Source of the DNA: an uncultured Eubacteriales bacterium
GTDB lineage: Bacteria; Bacillota; Clostridia; UBA1381; UBA9506
Direction of reading: 5' to 3'
Assembly: GCA_902478395.1 (NCBI GenBank)
Contig: CABSKZ010000189.1
Coordinates: 1 to 5,800, forward strand
Length of the DNA stretch: 5,800 nt
In this document: piece after piece, positions 1-4,497 of the stretch
How positions within the stretch are numbered: position 1 is the stretch's first letter
Layout: each line of letters starts with the position of its first letter
Notes under the pieces: model-generated
Database searches by the model: none
The model's input: the letters and a program-made list of their open reading frames with translations, nothing else
What the model was told of the DNA's origin: nothing
Translations under genes and position numbers: made by a program

Positions 1-751
1 TTACGGTAATAAATCCCTTCATCTTTTTCAATCTGATTCTGGTTTCACCGCACAGCGCCAAAAGTGTCTCCTTATTCTCATGTGACGGGTCATTCTGGTA
101 TTTTTCAAATGTTTCATTAAGCTCATACAAGCTCATTCTATAATCAAATTCGTCGAGAAGGCTTCCATATGCAAACTGGTTATTGAGCCGTCCTTTTGCC
201 CTTAGGTATTCCTCGCCGAAGGGTTTGTTTTTTATTGTCTGCAAATAAGCATTATTGGCTCCGACAGACTTACGGGTGCCTCCGTTCTCATTTGGATTGT
301 CGCAGTATGTCTGGTTTTTTCTATCAGCAGTAAAATAACGCCCACAATTGTTACACGTTTTTATGATAATGTGATTTGTTAATATGTTGTATATTTCAAA
401 GTCGATCAGCTCACTCAAATTTCGTATTATAAATATTCTTTTTGCAGGTGTTTGAAAAATAAATGGCGGAATATGATACCGAAATTTTTTGTTCTCTTTT
501 TCTGATACATACACACTGAAATCCTGCGAAATCTCTTTGTTTTTATAACCTCTAAACCCAACGTAGTGTGATAAGAAGCGGTTTGTTTTTGTAATAACAG
601 AATCATTTATTTCATAGTTCCCGAGCAGTTCATAATCTGTTTGATTTGAAATATGTATTAAGACTTCGCCGCTTTTTAATCTGTAACTTTTCCCACTGAC
701 CTTATAAATTACATTTTTATCTGTTAAATAAGCCAACACTTCCAACCACAT
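1..751 (-). CDS. DUF6076-like protein, C-terminus cut off by the window edge
   Basis: The minus strand is open from ATG 749-751 through the left edge: 250 full codons, no stop. The protein has a mixed alpha/beta-looking N-terminal half. A zinc-ribbon-like segment follows, with C133 and C136 (motif TCNNCGRYF) and C150 (motif QTYCDN), then a charged, probably helical tail. The CxxCGRYF...YCD...GA arrangement resembles the DUF6076 family, which is of unknown function and frequent in Clostridia. I assign the family from memory of the motif. The fourth cysteine I would expect near residue 159 is absent (the sequence there is GGTRKSVGA). ATG 751 is the first in-frame ATG, but it has no convincing Shine-Dalgarno. 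The frame stays open upstream to a TAG at 857-859, so a GTG start at 770-772 is possible. The gene diverges from the element genes and may be host or cargo. Confidence 0.72.
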   Translation of the reverse strand, partial: MWLEVLAYLTDKNVIYKVSGKSYRLKSGEVLIHISNQTDYELLGNYEINDSVITKTNRFLSHYVGFRGYKNKEISQDFSVYVSEKENKKFRYHIPPFIFQTPAKRIFIIRNLSELIDFEIYNILTNHIIIKTCNNCGRYFTADRKNQTYCDNPNENGGTRKSVGANNAYLQTIKNKPFGEEYLRAKGRLNNQFAYGSLLDEFDYRMSLYELNETFEKYQNDPSHENKETLLALCGETRIRLKKMKGFITV

Positions 752-762
752 CACCCAAAAAT

Positions 763-791
763 ATTTTACCACTTTTCCCTTGATTTGTAAA
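763..791 (-). promoter_or_regulatory. Candidate sigma-A promoter for the minus-strand DUF6076-like gene
   Basis: Read on the minus strand, TTTACA (786-791) lies 17 bases upstream of TAAAAT (763-768). A TG one base before the -10 gives an extended -10. Each hexamer has one mismatch to consensus. Transcription would start near 756-757, only about five bases before ATG 751, so either the transcript is nearly leaderless or this promoter is fortuitous. Confidence 0.4.
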
Positions 792-859
792 TTCCATATG
801 ATTGATTTTCTGGAAGACCTGTTCAAACTCTCATATCCCAAATTTATCAGGAATGGCTA

Positions 860-865
860 TATAAT
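860..865 (+). promoter_or_regulatory. Possible -10 element for the element operon
   Basis: A perfect TATAAT sits 31 bases upstream of the ATG at 897, which would place the transcript start near 872, just ahead of the Shine-Dalgarno at 881-890. No acceptable -35 hexamer lies 16-18 bases upstream, so this is a weak call. Confidence 0.25.
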
Positions 866-880
866 GATGCCACCATCAAA

Positions 881-890
881 AAAGGAGGAA
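881..890 (+). promoter_or_regulatory. Shine-Dalgarno that fixes the start of the HTH gene at 897
   Basis: AAAGGAGGAA lies six bases upstream of ATG 897-899. The same frame is open back to an ATG at 780, but those 39 extra codons have no ribosome binding site and lie partly in the divergent promoter region, so 897 is the supported start. Confidence 0.8.
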
Positions 891-896
891 CAAATC

Positions 897-1517
897 ATGA
901 AAAGCTATTACAAACTGCACCGGGACATCTTCTCGTATGGTCTTGTGCCCCATGACCTTGTGGTGTATCTGTACTTGTGTTGTTGCCAGAACAAAGACAC
1001 GCACACCTGCTGGCCAAGCTGCAAAACAATCGCCAAGAACGTCAATGTATCCCAGAGTACAGTTGTGCGCACAGTTAAAAATCTTATGGAGAGGTCATTG
1101 ATCAAAATAACACCCCGAAAACAAGGGAAGCGTCAAACAAGCAATCTCTATACAATCTTAGAACTACCACTCGTACCGTCAGACAGCAACAGGGATTTTG
1201 CCACAAAGACGACGTCTCTGGGTTCATTGCGGCCCGAGGGCTTTGTCACAAAGCAAGAGGAAAAACAAAATACAATGAATATATTCAGAAATTGCAATCA
1301 GTCATTCAACTATGCCGAACAAAGAGAGTATAACAAAATCCTCATTCTGGCAGAGCTTTGGAATATCAAAGACCGTTGTAACCGTGAGATGATGGAAAGC
1401 ATTATTGCCCAAATGTTTTATGCGGACAGCGTTTGCGAAAATGGCGCTGTACTTCCGCAGAAAACCGTACGAAAACAACTAGGCCGTATCTCATACGATG
1501 CTGTGGATTCATGCTAA
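897..1517 (+). CDS. Helix-turn-helix replication-initiator-like protein, C-terminus frameshifted
   Basis: This 206-residue ORF starts at ATG 897, set by a strong Shine-Dalgarno. Residues 1-90 form a winged helix-turn-helix: a short helical lead (residues 1-30), the recognition region around 41-60 (motif TIAKNVNVSQSTVVRTVKNL), and a wing ending in a typical SNLYTIL strand. A polar linker occupies 95-140, and a second helical domain starts near 140. The layout matches the HTH proteins with a DUF6017-type C-terminal domain found on clostridial integrative elements. These are often annotated as replication initiators or regulators; the exact role is not proven. The ORF stops at TAA 1515-1517 in the middle of the C-terminal domain. 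The missing part continues in the -1 frame to 1651. It is the first gene of the module, and the next gene overlaps the end of the restored frame. Confidence 0.82.
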   Translation: MKSYYKLHRDIFSYGLVPHDLVVYLYLCCCQNKDTHTCWPSCKTIAKNVNVSQSTVVRTVKNLMERSLIKITPRKQGKRQTSNLYTILELPLVPSDSNRDFATKTTSLGSLRPEGFVTKQEEKQNTMNIFRNCNQSFNYAEQREYNKILILAELWNIKDRCNREMMESIIAQMFYADSVCENGAVLPQKTVRKQLGRISYDAVDSC

Positions 1518-1651
1518 AGAATGTGTGCCAGAACATTTCAGGAGTTACGCGCGGCAACAAATATTTGATGGCATGTCTGTATAATGCGATAGATGAATTC
1601 AATTTGCAGATAGAGTTGGAGATTGCGAGGGATGTTGGAGGTGCGCTATGA
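1514..1651 (+). pseudogene. Displaced C-terminal end of the HTH initiator-like gene (-1 frame)
   Basis: From CTA 1514 the -1 frame encodes LKNVCQN, a short linker, then KYLMACLYNAIDEF, ending at TGA 1649-1651. The motif YLxxxLYNA is the hallmark of the end of DUF6017-type initiator proteins, and it joins smoothly to the ISYDAVDSC end of the upstream ORF. The TGA shares an ATGA overlap with the next gene, as expected for the native stop of an operon gene. A single missing base near 1509-1516 explains the break. The sequence does not tell a true mutation from a read error, and no classic slippery heptamer is present. Confidence 0.7.
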
Positions 1652-1848
1652 AATTAAGCAGGCTGGAAAAAGAGACGATAATTCTGTTCAATGAGGCGGA
1701 GGATTGCGCAGAGGTCTATACGTTCAACGGCAAACTCCAAAAGCAACTGGCCCGGTTGTCTGGACAATATCCCGAGCAATTCATCTTGAAAAGCAAAGAC
1801 CAATGGGTGCGGTTACATATATCGTTCCCAAAAAGCGGATATGTGTAA
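1648..1848 (+). CDS. Small conserved accessory protein of the element, frameshifted
   Basis: The start is ATG 1648, with GGAGG at 1637-1641 six bases upstream and a four-base ATGA overlap with the restored stop of the initiator gene, which implies translational coupling. The 66-residue product begins MKLSRLEKETIILFNEAE, followed by AEVYTFNGKLQKQL. That opening (LTRLEQETII-FNE...A-VYTHN in relatives I recall) is common in small uncharacterised proteins next to HTH initiators in Firmicutes elements; no function is known to me. After DQW (residue 53) the frame reads an unrelated tail to TAA 1846-1848. The more family-like continuation GAVTYIVPKK is in the -1 frame. The protein has no membrane segment or signal peptide. 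Confidence 0.62.
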   Translation: MKLSRLEKETIILFNEAEDCAEVYTFNGKLQKQLARLSGQYPEQFILKSKDQWVRLHISFPKSGYV

Positions 1849-2006
1849 ATGCACCAAAGCCGGACAATCGCATTCAAAGTAAGCGAATACCCGCAGAGTT
1901 TGAACGGGAAGACGAAAACATAGGGTCGGTATATCAGTTTACGATGTTGAGGAAGAAAAACGACGTATATTCAAAGACTACTGCCAAAGCACGATCTACG
2001 CGCTGA
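1806..2006 (+). pseudogene. Displaced C-terminal part of the small accessory gene (-1 frame)
   Basis: From GGT 1806 this frame reads GAVTYIVPKKRICVNAPK and continues open to a stop at 2004-2006. Joined to the DQW end of the upstream frame, it gives DQW-GAVTYIVPKK, a smooth fit to a small-protein fold that ends with a strand and a basic tail. One G missing from the G3 run at 1805-1807 would explain the break. The native C-terminus probably lies before the stop, because the sequence after about 1930 loses its protein-like look in this frame. No independent ribosome binding site precedes it. Confidence 0.5.
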
Positions 2007-2029
2007 AAAATATTCTGAAGCAGGATAAA
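1931..2029 (+). other. Possible coding remnant without a start codon
   Basis: In a third frame, about 33 codons read like real protein: ISVYDVEEEKRRIFKDYC followed by an amphipathic-looking stretch ending LKNILKQDK. The frame opens after a TGA near 1900 and closes at TAG 2174-2176, but it contains no ATG and no ribosome binding site, and its second half runs through the inverted repeat. It could be the end of the accessory protein after a further -1 shift, or a remnant of a separate small gene. I cannot assign a function. Confidence 0.22.
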
Positions 2030-2073
2030 GGCGTTGTGTGCTTGTGGCACCCTGCGCCGGCTCACACTGCCCG

Positions 2074-2156
2074 GCAGAGCCGTGCGGGGGCGGTACCAAA
2101 CGCTCATAGGATTTTGAAAAATTATTTGTTTTTGGTACCGTCTTCCCCTGCTCTGC
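2074..2156. repeat. Long imperfect inverted repeat (candidate operator, attenuator or oriT)
   Basis: CGGTACCAAA at 2091-2100 is the exact reverse complement of TTTGGTACCG at 2131-2140. The match extends outward: GGGG within 2086-2090 pairs with CCCC 2145-2148 across a small internal loop, and GCAGAGC 2074-2080 pairs exactly with GCTCTGC 2150-2156. The loop is 30 AT-rich bases (2101-2130). A competing small hairpin is possible on the right arm (CCCC 2145-2148 with GGGG 2157-2160). No U-tract follows, so it is not a standard intrinsic terminator. The repeat lies about 50 bases upstream of the ribbon-helix-helix start. Confidence 0.75.
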
Positions 2157-2191
2157 GGGGAAACAGCAAGAAATAGCAGGAACCAATTGTT

Positions 2192-2197
2192 AGGAGG
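2192..2197 (+). promoter_or_regulatory. Strong Shine-Dalgarno serving ATG 2205 of the interrupted ribbon-helix-helix gene
   Basis: AGGAGG sits seven bases before ATG 2205-2207, which is in frame with the ribbon-helix-helix ORF but followed by TAA after three codons. The quality of this site shows that 2205, not the ATG at 2265, was the native start. Confidence 0.8.
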
Positions 2198-2204
2198 ACG
2201 AAAC

Positions 2205-2597
2205 ATGAACGAATAAAAGAAGATTAAAACAGGCATAGCACTGCCACAGAATACCGTATCGCCGATGGACAGGCATTTGCAGGACTGTAAGTGCACCTCC
2301 CGCAACGAACTTGTGGATAAGGCAATTCGGGAGTTCATTAAAAACAAGGTCAGATCGCTCGACCGGAATTGCTTGGGCGACGATGACAACAGAATTGTTC
2401 AGACACTCAATAATTTGGAAACACATCAGGCGCGGCTGCTGTATAAAATCGCGGTGGAGTTGGCGCAGCTGACGCTTTTAGTGGCAGAATGGCTCGATGT
2501 CGATTTGGAATCAGTCAAAACGTACCGAGACAAAGCTGTTGCGCTTGTCAACGAAACAAAGGGCATTGTTGAGTTAAGAAATATAGGTGGGAGGTAA
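2205..2597 (+). pseudogene. Ribbon-helix-helix DNA-binding protein, interrupted at its fourth codon
   Basis: The frame from ATG 2205 reads MNE, then TAA 2214-2216, then KKIKTGIALPQNTV and on to TAA 2595-2597. KTGIALP is the beta-strand and SRNELVDKAIREFI the helix-turn-helix of an Arc/CopG-type ribbon-helix-helix domain. The C-terminal half (ARLLYKIAVELAQL onward) matches the helical tail of ribbon-helix-helix proteins of clostridial integrative elements. These probably bind DNA at the element's transfer or control region. The stop replaces what was probably a Lys, Glu or Gln codon. The intact remainder from ATG 2265 (110 residues) has no ribosome binding site and lacks the DNA-contacting strand, so a protein from that start should not bind DNA normally. 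The stop of this gene overlaps the next ATG by one base. Confidence 0.78.
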
Positions 2598-2782
2598 TGC
2601 TGTTATTTCAAGATGATTTTCAGGTTCACGCCAAAGAAATCCGCGGCGTTCAATATGTGGTTTTCAGCATCTATGAAGGCGGCGAATTGCTCTTCGACCA
2701 TATCGGGAAATTGATACAAAATTCCTACGAAACGCAAGAACTTTCGTGTAGTATTGAGCTGGATGTTTCGGGCAAGCTGTGA
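2597..2782 (+). CDS. Small uncharacterised ORF between the RHH gene and the recombinase
   Basis: This 61-residue ORF starts at ATG 2597, which shares its A with the TAA of the preceding gene. GGGAGG at 2589-2594 is only two bases upstream, so initiation probably depends on coupling. The product is acidic and looks like a small mixed alpha/beta domain. It contains GVQYVVFSIYEGGELL and then a helix ending SYETQE; there is no signal peptide, membrane segment or metal motif. I do not recognise the family. It ends at TGA 2780-2782 and lies in the same frame as the recombinase. The sequence after the TGA (YIVVAKKLQGKE) reads like a continuing beta-strand, so this TGA may itself be a mutation and the native protein about 13 residues longer. 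Confidence 0.55.
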   Translation: MLLFQDDFQVHAKEIRGVQYVVFSIYEGGELLFDHIGKLIQNSYETQELSCSIELDVSGKL

Positions 2783-2788
2783 TATATT

Positions 2789-4387
2789 GTGGTTGCCAAA
2801 AAGCTACAGGGAAAGGAGTGCGCCATAATTCGCAAGCAGGAAAAATACAATACTGCAGTGTATTGCCGCCTGTCGTCTGACGATGGGCAGACGGGCGAAA
2901 GCTGCAGCATTGGAACACAGAAAACTTTGCTGACGCAGTTCTGTAAGGAGCATAAATTTAATGTTCATGACTACTACATAGACGACGGCTGGTCGGGAAC
3001 GAACTTTGAACGGCTTGACTTTCAACGGATGCTCGGTGATATTGAAGCAGGAAAGATCAATATGGTCATTGTCAAAGACCTCTCCCGCCTCGGCAGGGAG
3101 TATGCGCAGATGGGATTGTTCATCGAGTACTACTTCGAGGAGAACAACATCCGGTTCCTGTCGGTCAGTGAGAACATCGACACCATCAATGGCACGGACA
3201 ATATTCTCATGCCAATTACCAATGTCATCAACAGTTTGTACGCCAAGGGCTGTTCCCGTAAGACCAAGGCGGCACATCAGGTGCTTGCCGAGGAAGGAAA
3301 ATACATCGGCGGCCATGCCCCATTTGGTTATCTCAAAGACCCAAACGACCGCCATCACCTGATTTTAGACCCACCTGCCGCAGACGTGGTGCGGCTCATC
3401 TTCCAACTTTTCTGTGAGGGAGTTGGATATGTGAGGCTGACAAAAATTCTGCGGGAGAAAAATATACTCAATCCTCAAGCATACTTCAACCAAAATAATC
3501 CCGACTATTACAAAAGCGACTACTGGCGAAAGCCCTGCGACTGGCACGCAACCTCTGTACGGGTAATTTTATCCAACCCAATTTACCTTGGCAAAACTGT
3601 ATTCGGAAGAACGGAAAACAAGGGGTTTTACCAAAAGAAAAGAATCGCCAAGCCTCAAGATGAATGGATTGTCGTAGACAACACACATGAGCCAATTATC
3701 ACGCAGGAAACGTGGGACACAGCGCAAAAACTTATGGCAAGCAAGCTCCGGGAAACCAAGGGCAGCGAAATTCAGATGTTCTCAGGGCTGGTTAAATGCG
3801 CGGACTGCGGTTCTTCCCTAAGTGCCTCCTACGATGGAAGGAAAGGAAAATATAAGGGGCTCTCCTGCTGGGTATACAAAAATTGTGGCAAGCAGCGCTG
3901 CACCTCCCACGCCATTGGGTGGGTAACCCTGTGTACGCTGGTGCTGGAGGACATCCAGCGCAACGCCTCTGCCGCCAGCTCCGGACAGCAGAAGTATCTG
4001 GATGCCCTGGCCTCCATGAAGTCCGACAAGCAGAAAAAAGAAGCTGCCAAACTGAAAAGGGAATTGAAAAAGGCAGAAAAATGGATTGCAGAGCTGGACA
4101 AGGTAATCTCCAAGCTGTACGAGGATAACGCCCTTGGCAAATTGTCAGATGAACGTTATGCCACTATGGCGCAGTCTTACGAGGAAGAACAGGCGCGGCT
4201 GAAAACCCCAGCCGCGCATCTATCCACAGTGATTAATAAAACAAACGAGGCCTTTGACCACGCCGAAACCTTTACAAAACTCATTAGCCAATACACCGAT
4301 ATTCAAGAACTCAATACGAAAATCCTGAACGAATTGATCGATAAAATCGCAGTACATGTCCAGACGGCAGCAAAAACCAGCGAGTAG
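2789..4387 (+). CDS. Large serine recombinase, TnpX-like, C-terminal tail lost
   Basis: This is the integration/excision enzyme of the element. Counted from GTG 2789 it has 532 residues. Residues 20-165 form the resolvase catalytic domain: YCRLSSDD with the likely nucleophile S29 and R27, and VKDLSRLGRE at 95-104 carrying the conserved arginines. A recombinase domain follows (about 165-290, with GGHAPFGY and SNPIYLGK). Next is a zinc ribbon with C337, C340, C360 and C371 (motif KCADCG ... RCTSHAIGW). A charged coiled coil runs from about 412 to 475, then a DUF4368-like end. GTG 2789 has no ribosome binding site, and the better-placed start is the ATA at 2825. The ORF stops at TAG 4385-4387, just before the family's usual VDIYYKFIG ending, which lies in the -1 frame. 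The catalytic core is intact; activity cannot be judged from sequence. Confidence 0.9.
   Translation: MVAKKLQGKECAIIRKQEKYNTAVYCRLSSDDGQTGESCSIGTQKTLLTQFCKEHKFNVHDYYIDDGWSGTNFERLDFQRMLGDIEAGKINMVIVKDLSRLGREYAQMGLFIEYYFEENNIRFLSVSENIDTINGTDNILMPITNVINSLYAKGCSRKTKAAHQVLAEEGKYIGGHAPFGYLKDPNDRHHLILDPPAADVVRLIFQLFCEGVGYVRLTKILREKNILNPQAYFNQNNPDYYKSDYWRKPCDWHATSVRVILSNPIYLGKTVFGRTENKGFYQKKRIAKPQDEWIVVDNTHEPIITQETWDTAQKLMASKLRETKGSEIQMFSGLVKCADCGSSLSASYDGRKGKYKGLSCWVYKNCGKQRCTSHAIGWVTLCTLVLEDIQRNASAASSGQQKYLDALASMKSDKQKKEAAKLKRELKKAEKWIAELDKVISKLYEDNALGKLSDERYATMAQSYEEEQARLKTPAAHLSTVINKTNEAFDHAETFTKLISQYTDIQELNTKILNELIDKIAVHVQTAAKTSE
2812..2818 (+). promoter_or_regulatory. Shine-Dalgarno pointing to an ATA codon as the recombinase start
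   Basis: AAAGGAG lies six bases upstream of ATA 2825-2827, in frame with the recombinase and exactly where its conserved domain should begin (IRKQEKYNTAVYCRLS). The GTG at 2789 has no comparable site. This suggests a native ATG at 2825 changed to ATA. Confidence 0.55.
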
Positions 4388-4431
4388 ACATTTATTATAA
4401 GTTTATTGGGTGTATTAATTTATTCAATTGA
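4375..4431 (+). pseudogene. Displaced C-terminal tail of the serine recombinase (-1 frame)
   Basis: The -1 frame from AAC 4375 reads NQRVDIYYKFIGCINLFN and stops at TGA 4429-4431. VDIYYKFIG is the usual end of TnpX-like serine recombinases. It joins the main frame perfectly if one A is restored to the A5 tract at 4372-4376, giving ...TAAKNQRVDIYY. The main frame instead ends KTSE at TAG 4387. Confidence 0.75.
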
Positions 4432-4456
4432 AAATATTGTCGCTTTGTGATATACT
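4428..4456 (+). promoter_or_regulatory. Near-consensus sigma-A promoter of the secreted-protein gene
   Basis: TTGAAA (4428-4433) and TATACT (4451-4456) are separated by exactly 17 bases. A TG one base before the -10 makes it an extended -10 promoter. Transcription would start near 4463, leaving a leader of about 35 bases that carries GGAGGT (4487-4492) five bases before ATG 4498. The -35 overlaps the restored recombinase stop (4429-4431), so the promoter abuts or straddles the end of the element gene block. No hairpin terminator is visible between recombinase and promoter. Confidence 0.75.
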
Positions 4457-4497
4457 AATTTTAGAAAAACAAGATTGGTATAAACTGGAGGTACCAT

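Larger units (their letters stand above)
2030..2204 (+). other. Non-coding leader region upstream of the ribbon-helix-helix gene
   Basis: This is the only sizeable stretch within the element without a convincing gene; counting the dubious coding remnants, it extends from about 1850. It is GC-rich from 2050 to 2090. It holds a small hairpin (GCCGG 2056-2060 with CCGGC 2071-2075, ten-base loop), the long inverted repeat at 2074-2156, and an imperfect direct repeat of AGCAAGAA and AGCAGGAA just after it. It ends in the Shine-Dalgarno at 2192-2197. Its position before a ribbon-helix-helix gene fits an operator or transfer-origin region, but this is inferred from position. Confidence 0.45.
881..4431 (+). 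mobile_element. Decaying integrative/mobilizable element module with a TnpX-like serine recombinase
   Basis: Five co-directional genes with tight or overlapping junctions run from the Shine-Dalgarno at 881 to the restored recombinase stop at 4431. They are an HTH initiator-like protein, a small accessory protein, a ribbon-helix-helix protein, a small ORF and a large serine recombinase. This combination is typical of clostridial integrative elements. No relaxase, coupling protein or cargo resistance gene is visible between them, so the unit is incomplete or reduced. The coordinates are those of the gene block; I could not identify attachment sites or true ends. At least four of its five genes show frameshift, nonsense or start-codon damage. 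Confidence 0.6.

Noticed and set aside
780..896. N-terminal extension of the HTH ORF back to ATG 780
   Set aside because: It has no ribosome binding site and overlaps the divergent promoter region; the ATG at 897 has a near-perfect Shine-Dalgarno and begins at the usual family start.
1795..1812. Programmed -1 frameshifting at the small accessory gene
   Set aside because: The Trp codon TGG cannot re-pair after a one-base backward slip, and no slippery heptamer is present, so an indel is the better explanation.
2131..2175. Right arm of the inverted repeat as an intrinsic terminator
   Set aside because: No run of T follows the stem; the downstream sequence is A-rich and leads straight into a ribosome binding site.
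1934..2389. 151-codon minus-strand ORF across the inverted repeat and the RHH gene
   Set aside because: It is antisense to recognisable ribbon-helix-helix coding sequence, has no start signal, and its product matches no pattern I know.
2804..3358. 184-codon minus-strand ORF inside the recombinase
   Set aside because: It is a shadow of the well-supported recombinase catalytic domain on the other strand.
752..4416. CACCC-AAAAA at 752-761 and TTATTGGGTG at 4405-4414 as terminal inverted repeats of the element
   Set aside because: The match is about nine of ten AT-rich bases, the right copy lies in the coding tail of the recombinase, and serine recombinases do not need terminal inverted repeats.
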